Position numbers and translations under genes: made by a program. From Candidatus Sulfopaludibacter sp. (lineage in GTDB: Bacteria; Acidobacteriota; Terriglobia; Bryobacterales; Bryobacteraceae): a stretch of DNA of 64,000 bases. The stretch spans positions 62,001 through 126,000 of the forward strand of contig JARLGM010000001.1 in the NCBI GenBank assembly GCA_031292755.1. The letters run 5' to 3'. This document shows, one piece after another, positions 1-7,786 of this stretch (positions are counted from its first letter, which is position 1; each line of letters begins with the position of its first letter). Below the pieces are notes generated by a model. The model saw nothing but the letters and a program-made list of their open reading frames with translations, was not told where the DNA came from and ran no database searches.

Positions 1-885
1 GTGGAGGTGGATTACGGCAGCGAATTCCGGTACCGCGACCCGATCGTGACCGCGGACACGCTGACCGTGGTGATTTCGCAATCCGGTGAAACGGCGGACA
101 CGCTGGCGGCGCAGCGCGAGGCCAAGCAAAAGGGCTCCAAAACACTGGCCATCTGCAACGTAGTAGGCAGCATGATCACGCGCGAAGCCGCCGGCACGCT
201 GATTACGCACGCCGGTCCCGAGATCGGCGTGGCTTCCACCAAGGCGTTCACCTGCCAGTTGACGGCGCTTTTCATTCTGGCGATGTACCTGGGGCAGACC
301 AGTGGCTATCTGGATGAGAGCGCGTCCCGCTGCCTCATGCAGGAACTGATGCGCATCCCCGGCAAGATGGAGACCGTGCTTTCGAACGATGCCATTTACG
401 AAGGCCTGGCGCGCGAACTGTCTCACTCCAGCGACGCTCTGTACCTGGGGCGCGGCATTCATTTTCCGATCGCGCTCGAAGGCGCGCTCAAACTGAAAGA
501 GATTTCCTATATTCATGCCGAAGGGTATCCGGCCGGCGAGATGAAGCACGGTCCCAATGCCCTGATCGACGAGAAACTTCCGGTGGTAGTGCTGGCCACG
601 CACGACGAGTCCAGCCATGAGAGCCGCGTGCTTTACGAAAAGACCCTGTCGAATATCCAGGAGGTGAAGGCGCGCGAAGGCATCGTAATCGCAGTGGCCA
701 CACAGGGCGACGAGACGGTGCGTAAGGTGGCAAACCACGTTATCGAGATTCCGTCGAGCCTGGAAGTGCTGAGCCCGCTGCTGGAGATTGTGCCGCTGCA
801 ACTGCTGGCGTACCATATCTCGGTGCGCCGTGGCTGCGACGTGGATCAACCGCGCAATCTGGCCAAGAGTGTGACGGTTGAGTAG
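1..885 (+). CDS. glmS: Glutamine-fructose-6-phosphate aminotransferase, C-terminal part (5' truncated by window)
   Basis: This is the isomerase half of GlmS, which makes glucosamine-6-phosphate for peptidoglycan. The window opens inside the gene, so the N-terminal glutaminase domain is missing and the GTG at base 1 is only an in-frame codon. Two SIS sugar-isomerase domains are visible: the first carries [10 protein letters not shown], the second [21 protein letters not shown], and the protein ends with the typical tail [13 protein letters not shown]. The last bases overlap the start of the YjbQ gene by 8 nt, suggesting cotranscription. Family assignment is very secure. Confidence 0.95.
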   Translation: MEVDYGSEFRYRDPIVTADTLTVVISQSGETADTLAAQREAKQKGSKTLAICNVVGSMITREAAGTLITHAGPEIGVASTKAFTCQLTALFILAMYLGQTSGYLDESASRCLMQELMRIPGKMETVLSNDAIYEGLARELSHSSDALYLGRGIHFPIALEGALKLKEISYIHAEGYPAGEMKHGPNALIDEKLPVVVLATHDESSHESRVLYEKTLSNIQEVKAREGIVIAVATQGDETVRKVANHVIEIPSSLEVLSPLLEIVPLQLLAYHISVRRGCDVDQPRNLAKSVTVE

Positions 886-1312
886 TCCCGGGCTGCGACA
901 GTTTTCGCACCGCCTGCAAGTGTCCACCAACGGGCAAGGATTGTACGACATCACCGGACAGGTGGCGCAGTGGCTCTCCGGCCGTGGTGTGCGCACCGGC
1001 CTGTTGACGGTCTTCGTGCAGCACACCTCGGCATCGCTGACCATTCAGGAAAATGCCGACCCGGATGTGGTGTACGATCTCAATGAGTTTTTCCGGCGCC
1101 TGGTTTCCGAGGATACGCGGCTGTACCGTCACACGATCGAGGGGCCGGACGACATGCCGGCGCATATCCGCGCGGCCCTGACGCTGACTGAGATCTCCAT
1201 TCCGGTGGAACAGGGACGGCTGGCGCTGGGAACATGGCAGGGCATTTACGTTTTCGAGCACCGGGCCGCGCACCATCGCCGCAGCGTGGTGCTACATCTG
1301 TTGGGCGAATAG
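878..1312 (+). CDS. yjbQ: YjbQ/UPF0047 family protein
   Basis: A 144-residue protein of the YjbQ (UPF0047) family, a compact cytoplasmic fold for which weak thiamine-phosphate synthase activity is known. Family hallmarks are [19 protein letters not shown] around residues 46-64, later [13 protein letters not shown], and the C-terminal [13 protein letters not shown] stretch. Length is normal for the family. It starts at a TTG that overlaps the glmS stop codon by 8 nt, so it is probably translated from the glmS message. A thiamine gene, thiG, also lies in this window at 17003, but the two are not linked. Confidence 0.9.
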   Translation: MSSPGLRQFSHRLQVSTNGQGLYDITGQVAQWLSGRGVRTGLLTVFVQHTSASLTIQENADPDVVYDLNEFFRRLVSEDTRLYRHTIEGPDDMPAHIRAALTLTEISIPVEQGRLALGTWQGIYVFEHRAAHHRRSVVLHLLGE

Positions 1313-1342
1313 TGCCACAATGAAGCCTCGGGAGGCTACTCA

Positions 1343-1702
1343 ATGAGTACTCATGCATCGGTCCGCCATGCGGGCGGTGTGGCGATTGTCGACGTGTCCG
1401 GTCCCATTACGTTGGGGGAGGGCTGCGGGTTGATTCGCAGCACGATCAAGGACCTGGTAGCGAGCGGTGACAAAAACATTCTGGTGAATCTGCAGAATGT
1501 CGGTTACATCGATAGCGCCGGTTTGGGCGAATTGGTGGGTTCCTACGCGAGCATCTCCAACCTGGGCGGCCAAATCAAACTGTTGCATGTGACCGGCAGG
1601 GTGAACGACCTGTTGCAGGTTACCAAACTGTATACGGTTTTTCTCACGTTTGCCGACGAAGCAGAGGCACTGCGGAGTTTTACGGCTACGGCGAGCGCCT
1701 AG
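1343..1702 (+). CDS. STAS domain protein (anti-sigma factor antagonist type)
   Basis: A 119-residue single STAS domain, the SpoIIAA/RsbV fold that binds anti-sigma kinases. The phosphorylatable serine lies in YIDSAGLGELV (serine near residue 58), and the domain fills the whole protein. The ATG at 1343 follows a GGGAGG ribosome binding site with 7 bases between. No RsbW-type kinase or sigma factor is adjacent, so its partner is encoded elsewhere. It may act in partner switching that controls a sigma factor or surface property; the exact circuit cannot be read from the window. Confidence 0.85.
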   Translation: MSTHASVRHAGGVAIVDVSGPITLGEGCGLIRSTIKDLVASGDKNILVNLQNVGYIDSAGLGELVGSYASISNLGGQIKLLHVTGRVNDLLQVTKLYTVFLTFADEAEALRSFTATASA

Positions 1703-1830
1703 GGTGATATCCTGATCTGAGCCGCTCCGGTGTAGAATTGGAGTATCTTCTTAGGGCAAGGCTTGTCCGGCCACCGCGGCGGACCTCGCCTCTGAAGTTG
1801 ATGCGCCCTCCAACGGATAAGGATTGGTAT

Positions 1831-2484
1831 TTGCTGAAGACCGCGTCCGTCTTGTGCCTGATCACGCTCACGGGGGGTGGGGTGTGCCTGGCACAGGAGA
1901 CTCCGGTTCCCGCGACTGCCGGACAGACGGAGGCGGCACCCGCGGCGCCGGGTGCGTCTACTCCGCAGAACAGTCAAGCCCACAAGAAATCATTCCTGAA
2001 GCGTGCTTTCAGCGTGGAGGCGGTAACGGCCACGATTCCAGGCGCCGTCCTGCAGCAATTCCATGATTGGCCCGAGGAATGGGGCAAGCAGCGTCTGGGT
2101 TTCGAGAAACGGGTAGCCTCCCTTTACGGGCAGTTCGTGATCGGGGTAGCGATTGAGGACACGGTCAAGGCTGTTCACCACGAAGATACGACTTACCGCA
2201 GGCTGGGGCAAGGCAACTTCTTCCGCCGCACCGCTCACGTGATTACCGACACGGTAACCGCGCGCAAGCCGAACGGCAACCGCACGATGGCGTTTTCGCT
2301 ACCGGCGAACGCCTATGGCAGTTGGGCCATCGCCACCCTGTGGAGTCCCCACGAATTCCGCAATCCTCAGTCGATCTTTGAATGGGGCAGCGCCGGTATG
2401 GGAGTGAGCGCAGGCGCCAACTTTGCGAGAGAATTCTGGCCGGATATCAAAGAGGTTTTCCGGAAGAAGAAAAACAAGCCCTGA
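1831..2484 (+). CDS. Conserved secreted acidobacterial protein of unknown function
   Basis: A protein of about 217 residues with a clear signal peptide (short MLK n-region, then a hydrophobic run ending in CLAQ) and an alanine/proline/threonine-rich linker. The rest has two Gly/Ala-rich hydrophobic stretches and a basic tail, VFRKKKNKP. I chose the TTG at 1831 because AAGGA lies 7 bases upstream and this gives the best signal peptide. An in-frame ATG at 1801 and a TTG at 1738 are alternatives without a good ribosome site. I recognise no catalytic motif. It probably sits in or at the cell envelope. Confidence 0.65.
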   Translation: MLKTASVLCLITLTGGGVCLAQETPVPATAGQTEAAPAAPGASTPQNSQAHKKSFLKRAFSVEAVTATIPGAVLQQFHDWPEEWGKQRLGFEKRVASLYGQFVIGVAIEDTVKAVHHEDTTYRRLGQGNFFRRTAHVITDTVTARKPNGNRTMAFSLPANAYGSWAIATLWSPHEFRNPQSIFEWGSAGMGVSAGANFAREFWPDIKEVFRKKKNKP

Positions 2485-2501
2485 GCGACAGGCCGGGGGA
2501 C

Positions 2502-2792
2502 CTATCGCACGTCGCCTTCATACGGGAACCGGTTAATGGAGCGGATGCATTCGGCCAGAGCGTCCAGCAGCGTCTTTCCCCAACCCACGGGCTTGAACGG
2601 TGCCGTGTTCTGGTTGATTTCCTTGTCCGCCTGCGCGAAGAAGTGCATGGTTGGCTCTTTTGGAGTGACGTATTCTTTCACCGTGATGCGAAATTCGATT
2701 TCACCGGAGGCTTGCTGCTTCTTCACCGAGAAAAAATGCAATAACGCCAACTCCTGCGCCGGACTGGTCTGTGCGAACCCCCACTCTTTCAT
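2502..2792 (-). CDS. Small conserved hypothetical protein downstream of the UvrC-like gene
   Basis: A 96-residue protein beginning MKEWGFAQTSPAQELALLHF. The ATG at 2792 has GGAG about 5 bases upstream, and its start overlaps the stop of the UvrC-like gene by ATGA, so the two should be translationally coupled. The sequence looks like a compact alpha/beta domain with no signal peptide, membrane segment or cysteine pair. It includes KPVGWGKTLLDALAECIRSI near the C-terminus. I do not recognise the family. Its position last in the minus-strand trio suggests a job linked to the UvrC-like protein. Confidence 0.6.
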   Translation of the reverse strand: MKEWGFAQTSPAQELALLHFFSVKKQQASGEIEFRITVKEYVTPKEPTMHFFAQADKEINQNTAPFKPVGWGKTLLDALAECIRSINRFPYEGDVR

Positions 2793-3916
2793 GAACGCTC
2801 CTCGGTACATTGTATACGCGGGCCGGCTACGCGCGATACGGCGTTCACCAGTTTGCGATACGGAATCTCCTGGAAACTGTCGAAGGGCAGCCATTCTCCG
2901 TCGCGCCAACTGGAGTAATACCAGCGCGCCAGCAGGGCCAGATATTCCTGGCGCTCGCGCACCGAGAGCTTCCGCGGCGTGACCGCGGCGAACGTCTCGC
3001 GGAGTTTGCGATCCAGCGATACAGGTTTGCCTTCGTGAATTTCAAAATCGAACCGCTGCGGCTCCTGCCAGTTGCCGTCACGGACGAACCACATTTCCAC
3101 GGCATTCCGGTCCAGGGAGCGAGTCACGGCCACGCCGTTGAGGCGCTCCACGTCGCGGGCCAGTTCATCGCGCAACTTCAGGACGTCCTGCACTTTCTCG
3201 TAGCGCTTATGCTGGCGGGCGGCATCTTCAAAGAGCATCTCTTCGCTCAGGCGATCGCGGGAATGCTCGATGGCCCCCAGCAGCGAGCGCCCGTCGCTGT
3301 GCAGGAACTCGACTACGCGCGAGACCTCGCCTGCATACTCCGCCGCTCCCACCACCTGCTGGCAGGGGCGCAGGCACATGGCCATCTCGCCGTAAATGCA
3401 CCCGGGGTGTGCGGGCGAGGGCGCCAGGTCTTCCTGACAGCGCCGCATCTGGAACAGGTCGAGGAACCCCGCTTCAAACTTTTCCGCGGACGCCCGCGAA
3501 CGGAACGGTCCGAAGTACAGCCCCGCGGTGCGCGCGAGGTGGGTGGTGATCTGGCTGCGCGGGAATTCGTTGCCGAGGACGATCTTGACGTACGGCGGCA
3601 TGCGCAGCTTCAGCAGGTCCAGATATGTTTCGGGAAAATGGCGGCGCGTCAGTTCGTACAGCAGGATGCCAGATTCGAAGGCCGAACCGGTGAGGCGGTA
3701 CTCGATGCGCTTCGCCGTGTGGCGCAGATTGAGAAGGCGCGACGGCTTCTCGCGTTCTTTCAGGAGCCGGAGCAGGCGGCGCCTGAGCAGCGTGGTCCTG
3801 GAAATGTACGGCTCGCCCCCGGCAGGCCAGAGGATGAAGACGGCGGGGTTGTTGGGCAGCGCTTCCAGCGCCGCATCCAGCAGCGACAGGTCGGGCCCGA
3901 CTTCGATCGCGGTCAT
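2789..3916 (-). CDS. UvrC-like protein with degenerate GIY-YIG domain and Fe-S cysteines
   Basis: About 375 residues related to the N-terminal half of UvrC and to Cho. The GIY-YIG signature is altered to AVF...YIS, though the following arginine-rich helix (TTLLRRRLLRLL) and a conserved glutamate region (FESGILLYEL, near residue 82) remain. Further on, YFGPFRSR and four cysteines (about residues 160, 173, 181, 185; spacing C-x12-C-x7-C-x3-C) match the UvrC Fe-S cluster region closely. The C-terminal UvrC endonuclease and helix-hairpin-helix domains are absent. The ATG at 3916 overlaps the aldo/keto reductase stop as TGATG. It is probably a DNA-binding or repair-related paralogue; nuclease activity is uncertain. 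Confidence 0.75.
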   Translation of the reverse strand: MTAIEVGPDLSLLDAALEALPNNPAVFILWPAGGEPYISRTTLLRRRLLRLLKEREKPSRLLNLRHTAKRIEYRLTGSAFESGILLYELTRRHFPETYLDLLKLRMPPYVKIVLGNEFPRSQITTHLARTAGLYFGPFRSRASAEKFEAGFLDLFQMRRCQEDLAPSPAHPGCIYGEMAMCLRPCQQVVGAAEYAGEVSRVVEFLHSDGRSLLGAIEHSRDRLSEEMLFEDAARQHKRYEKVQDVLKLRDELARDVERLNGVAVTRSLDRNAVEMWFVRDGNWQEPQRFDFEIHEGKPVSLDRKLRETFAAVTPRKLSVRERQEYLALLARWYYSSWRDGEWLPFDSFQEIPYRKLVNAVSRVAGPRIQCTEERS

Positions 3917-4914
3917 CACTGGTACAGCCGCTGATACTGTTCGCGAGCGACCGGCGCGACGCGGCCCACGCCCAGATTGGCGAGCACGTGCTCGCGCTTG
4001 CTCATACCCACCAGAGCCACCGCGATTCCGGGCGTGGAACGGGTGAACTGGATGGCGCGCTGCGCATCGCTGGCGAGCCCGGGAAGCAGTTGTTGGACAG
4101 TATCCGGCATGTTGGCGAGGATTCGCGTTTGGAGGAGCGTGGCACTGGCGACCACGGCGATACCCAGGCGCGCGGCGGCCTGGAGGACGCTCTCCGGGCG
4201 ATCCACATAGGCTTCGACCATCCCCAGGTTGAACGGCAGTTGGAGGAATCGGAAGTGGTGGCCGGGGCCGCCCTCTTCGGTGGCAATCTCGGCGAGGCGC
4301 GGCAGGCTGAGCGCGTCTTTCTTGCGGAAGCCCTCCCAGGTGGCGGCGCCATACCAGCGAATCCGGCCCCGATCCACCAGGCGTTCGAGTTCCGCGAAGG
4401 CTCGACGGATGCGGTCTGCAAACTCCGCCGGGGTGCGGAAGCCGAGCTGCGTTTCCGGATTGTGCAGGTAGAAGACGTCAATGGTGTCGACGCCCATATT
4501 GGCGCGGCTCCGGTCGATCTGATCGGCCAGGAACCCGGGCGCGAGGGAGTGCATTCCGCCCACCACGTCGCCGGGTTGAAGCGAATCGGGGATAGCGCCG
4601 GGCGTCAGAAATCCGGCTTTGGTACAGACCACAATTTCGTCGCGCCGCAGGCGCACCAGGGCCTCGCCGATGCAGCGTTCGGATCGCTGGCGGCGATAGT
4701 TGATGGCGCAATCGAAGAAGTTGATGCCGTTGTCACCGGCGGCGATCAGGGCATCGGCGTAGGCCCGGTCGGCCGCGTCATCGGGCTCGCCGAGGTAGGT
4801 GCCGATGCCCAGGCTGGAGACTTGCAGGCCGAAGAGGGAACGAAAGAACGCGGCATCGCGAAATTCCGGGAAGCGTTCGATGTATCGCGCCGTGCCCTCA
4901 ACCGTAGCGTACAT
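3916..4914 (-). CDS. Aldo/keto reductase family oxidoreductase
   Basis: A 332-residue NADPH-dependent aldo/keto reductase with a TIM-barrel fold. Visible landmarks are the N-terminal LGIGTYLGEP segment, NFFDCAINYR with the catalytic Asp and Tyr neighbourhood, VVCTKAG with the catalytic lysine, and IDVFYLHNPE with the histidine. The C-terminal STPGIAVALVGMSKREHV stretch is where the nicotinamide cofactor phosphate is usually held. The substrate is not evident. It is first in an overlapping trio with the UvrC-like and 96-residue genes, 12 bases downstream of thrS, so all four may share a transcript. Confidence 0.88.
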   Translation of the reverse strand: MYATVEGTARYIERFPEFRDAAFFRSLFGLQVSSLGIGTYLGEPDDAADRAYADALIAAGDNGINFFDCAINYRRQRSERCIGEALVRLRRDEIVVCTKAGFLTPGAIPDSLQPGDVVGGMHSLAPGFLADQIDRSRANMGVDTIDVFYLHNPETQLGFRTPAEFADRIRRAFAELERLVDRGRIRWYGAATWEGFRKKDALSLPRLAEIATEEGGPGHHFRFLQLPFNLGMVEAYVDRPESVLQAAARLGIAVVASATLLQTRILANMPDTVQQLLPGLASDAQRAIQFTRSTPGIAVALVGMSKREHVLANLGVGRVAPVAREQYQRLYQ

Positions 4915-4926
4915 GCGAGATTGGCT

Positions 4927-6861
4927 TTACTCCGAGACGGCCTTGCTGTCGATCAGTGCACGGATAGCGGCCATGCACTCGGCGACGGGTTTGGCGCCCT
5001 GATCGCCGTGCTTGCGATTGCGCACCGCCACCTGGCCGTTCTGCTGTTCGCGATCGCCGACCACCAGCATGTAGGGAATCTTCTGCAATTGGGCTTCGCG
5101 GATCTTGAGGTTGACTTTTTCGTTGCGCTCATCCACGGTAGCGCGGATGCCGGCGGCGTCGAGCTGCTTCTGGACGCTGCGCGCGAACTCGATTTGGCGG
5201 TCGGTGATGGGCAGCACGATGGCCTGCACGGGCGCCAGCCACACCGGGAACGCACCGGCATAGTGCTCGATCAGGATGCCGAAGAATCGCTCGATGGAGC
5301 CGTAGAGGGCGCGATGCACCATGAGCGGCTGGTGCTTGTGCCCGTCTTCGCCGACGTACTCCAACTGGAAGCGGCGCGGCAGGGTGAAATCGAACTGCAC
5401 GGTGGAAAGCTGCCACGGACGGCCGATGGCATCCACCAGCTTGACGTCGATCTTGGGACCGTAGAATGCCGCTTCGTCCGGCACCACTTTGGCCTTCACG
5501 TTCAGACGTTCGCAGGCATGGCGCAGGGCATCTTCGCCCATTTTCCATTGCTCCGGCGTGCCGTCGTATTTGCCGCTGGCGCCGCCGTCCCAGGTGGAAA
5601 GCTCGGCCGAATACTTGTCGAAGCCGTAGGTGGTCAGGGTATCCACGGCGAACTGGAGGCAATCGACCACTTCGTTTTCGATCTGCTCTGGGGTACAGAA
5701 AATGTGGGCATCGTCCTGGGTGAATCCGCGCACGCGAAACAGGCCGTTGAGGACGCCCGAACGCTCGTAGCGATATACCGTGCCCAACTCGCCGAGCCGC
5801 ACCGGCAATTCCCGGTAGCTGTGCTGCTTGTCCGCATAGATAAGGATATGGAACGGACAGTTCATGGGCTTGAGCTGGTATTCGGCGTCATCCAACTCCA
5901 TGCGGGAGAACATATTCTGGACGTAGAAGCCGGCATGGCCGCTGGTCTTCCAGAGATCGAAGCGCGCCACATGCGGGGTGTAGACCAGGGAGTAGCCGCG
6001 TTTCAGATATTCGTCGCGCATCCAGTCTTCCAGTTGCTTGCGGATGATTCCGCCCTTGGGATGGAAGAAGATGAGGCCGGGGCCGGCCAGTTCCTGAATG
6101 CTGAACAGGTCCAGTTCCTTGCCCAGTTTGCGGTGGTCTCGCTTTTTAGCTTCTTCCAGTTGTTTGAGGTAATCGTCCAGATCCTTCTGGCTGAAGAAGG
6201 CGGTGCCGTAGATGCGCTGAAGCTGTTTGTTGTGCTCGTCGCCTTTCCAGTACGCGCCTGCAATCGAAAGCAGTTTAAAGGCTTTGATTTTTGAGGTGCT
6301 GGGCACGTGCGGGCCGCGGCAGAAATCGATGAACTGCGGCCCGAGGGTGTACTCCGTGAAAACCTCGCCGGCGCGCTCTTCGATCAGCTCGCACTTCATC
6401 CAGGCTTCGGAGTACTTCTTGAGTCCTTCTTCCTTGCGGGTGTAGACGCGCTCATAGGGCAGATTGCGGGCCTGGATCTCGCGCATCTTCTTTTCGATCT
6501 TTTCCAGATCGTCGGGGGTGAAGGGGGTAGGGCGGTCGAAATCGTAATAAAAGCCGTTCTCGATGGGCGGTCCGATGCCCAGTTTGGTCTCGGGATACAG
6601 TTCCAGGACGGCGGCTGCCAGGAGGTGGGCGGTCGAGTGGCGGCAGACCTCCAGGGTCTCCGGGTCCTTATTGGTGAGCAGTTGCAGGCTGGCGTCTTTT
6701 TCGAGCGGGCGCGTCAAATCGAACAGTTCCCCGTTCACTTTTGCGACAATCGCGGCATCGGCCAGGCGAGGGCTGATGTCTTGGGCGATAGCCAGAGGAC
6801 TGGTCCCTTCCGCGACGGACTTTTTGCTGCCGTCGGGCAGGGTGATCTCGATGTTTTGCAT
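4927..6861 (-). CDS. thrS: Threonine-tRNA ligase
   Basis: A full-length 644-residue class II threonyl-tRNA synthetase that charges tRNA-Thr. The domain order is intact: TGS domain at residues 1-61, editing domain with HSTAH at 75-79, and a class II catalytic core containing MNCPFH, YRYERSGVLNGLFRVRGFTQDDAHIF and VHRALYGSIERF. The Cys and the two His of those three motifs are the expected zinc ligands. A C-terminal anticodon-binding domain follows, starting around PVWLAPVQAIVLPI. The start codon is ATG at 6861. It reads away from the ECF sigma gene at 6940. Confidence 0.97.
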   Translation of the reverse strand: MQNIEITLPDGSKKSVAEGTSPLAIAQDISPRLADAAIVAKVNGELFDLTRPLEKDASLQLLTNKDPETLEVCRHSTAHLLAAAVLELYPETKLGIGPPIENGFYYDFDRPTPFTPDDLEKIEKKMREIQARNLPYERVYTRKEEGLKKYSEAWMKCELIEERAGEVFTEYTLGPQFIDFCRGPHVPSTSKIKAFKLLSIAGAYWKGDEHNKQLQRIYGTAFFSQKDLDDYLKQLEEAKKRDHRKLGKELDLFSIQELAGPGLIFFHPKGGIIRKQLEDWMRDEYLKRGYSLVYTPHVARFDLWKTSGHAGFYVQNMFSRMELDDAEYQLKPMNCPFHILIYADKQHSYRELPVRLGELGTVYRYERSGVLNGLFRVRGFTQDDAHIFCTPEQIENEVVDCLQFAVDTLTTYGFDKYSAELSTWDGGASGKYDGTPEQWKMGEDALRHACERLNVKAKVVPDEAAFYGPKIDVKLVDAIGRPWQLSTVQFDFTLPRRFQLEYVGEDGHKHQPLMVHRALYGSIERFFGILIEHYAGAFPVWLAPVQAIVLPITDRQIEFARSVQKQLDAAGIRATVDERNEKVNLKIREAQLQKIPYMLVVGDREQQNGQVAVRNRKHGDQGAKPVAECMAAIRALIDSKAVSE

Positions 6862-6939
6862 AGGGAAATTTCAGCGTAACACGGCCGGGAGTCGAGGATT
6901 AGGGCTGGAAGGCTGCGCTATGATGGAAGCACCAGCCTC

Positions 6940-7560
6940 ATGACCGTTTCCAGCCAAGCCAACGTCGAAGAGAGTACGCTGGTCGCGCAAGCCCGGGACG
7001 GGAATACCCGCGCCTTTGGGGAGCTGGTGCGACGGTACGAAGGCAAGATCTTTCGATTGGCGCAGCACATTACCCAGAATCGGGAAGATGCCGAAGATGT
7101 TCTGCAAGAGACCTTCATGAAAGCCTACGAGCACCTGGACCAGTTTCAGGGCAACTCGAAGTTCTACACCTGGATCGTGCGTATTGCGGTGAACCAGGCG
7201 CTCATGAAGCTGCGGAGGCGCAAGACCGATAAATCGGTTTCTCTCGACGAGACGATCGATACCGGCGAAGATACCATTGTCCGCGAGATCGCTGCTTGGG
7301 ATGAGAATCCGGAGCAGAAGTTCTCGCGGGAAGAGCTGGGCGGAGTACTCGATACGGCAATCCAGAGCCTGGAACCTTTGTACCGCTCGGTCTTCGTCCT
7401 GAGGGACATGGAAGAACTGTCGACAGAAGAAACGGCGGAGGCTTTGAACCTCTCCGTTCCTGCCGTCAAGAGCAGGCTGTTGCGGGCTCGCTTGCAGTTG
7501 CGCGAGAAGCTCACCCGCTATTTCAAGCGCAAGGGAGACGACGCCTTTGCTTACCTGTAA
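6940..7560 (+). CDS. ECF RNA polymerase sigma factor
   Basis: A 206-residue extracytoplasmic-function sigma factor. Region 2 runs from about residues 25 to 95, with NREDAEDVLQETFMKAY and FYTWIVRIAVNQALMKLRRRK. Region 4 lies near residues 140-190, with YRSVFVLRDMEELSTEETAEAL followed by LSVPAVKSRLLRARLQLRE. No ribosome site is obvious before the ATG at 6940; a TATGAT hexamer lies 15 bases upstream, so the leader may be very short. The next gene overlaps by 14 bases and encodes a zinc-finger anti-sigma factor, which is the usual control partner for this class. Confidence 0.93.
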   Translation: MTVSSQANVEESTLVAQARDGNTRAFGELVRRYEGKIFRLAQHITQNREDAEDVLQETFMKAYEHLDQFQGNSKFYTWIVRIAVNQALMKLRRRKTDKSVSLDETIDTGEDTIVREIAAWDENPEQKFSREELGGVLDTAIQSLEPLYRSVFVLRDMEELSTEETAEALNLSVPAVKSRLLRARLQLREKLTRYFKRKGDDAFAYL

Positions 7561-7786
7561 GGACTTTCTGCGTGAGCTGAGCGATTACCTGGATGAGTCG
7601 CTCGACAAGGAAATCCGGGCCAAGCTGGAAAAGCACATTGCCGAATGCCCCAACTGCTGGGTAATCGCCGACACCACCAGAAAGACCATCAAAATCTACA
7701 AGGGGATGGATGCCTATCCGGTCCCCGTGGATGTCCAGTCGCGGCTCATGGCGGCGCTGGAAAAGAAGATGGCTGCCAAAAAGTAG
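7547..7786 (+). CDS. Zinc-finger (zf-HC2) anti-sigma factor
   Basis: A 79-residue soluble protein of the ZAS/zf-HC2 type. The zinc-binding motif HIAECPNC (H-x3-C-x2-C) sits near residues 29-36, and an upstream cysteine in LTCKDF completes the usual set. No transmembrane segment follows, so unlike membrane-anchored anti-sigma factors it should act in the cytoplasm, perhaps as a redox- or zinc-sensitive switch. It starts at a TTG overlapping the sigma factor gene by 14 bases, which predicts translational coupling and 1:1 control of that sigma factor. Confidence 0.88.
   Translation: MLTCKDFLRELSDYLDESLDKEIRAKLEKHIAECPNCWVIADTTRKTIKIYKGMDAYPVPVDVQSRLMAALEKKMAAKK

Noticed and set aside
3988-6294. 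768-codon open frame antisense to the aldo/keto reductase and thrS
   Set aside because: It lies entirely over two well-conserved genes, has shadow-like low-complexity composition and no recognisable domain.
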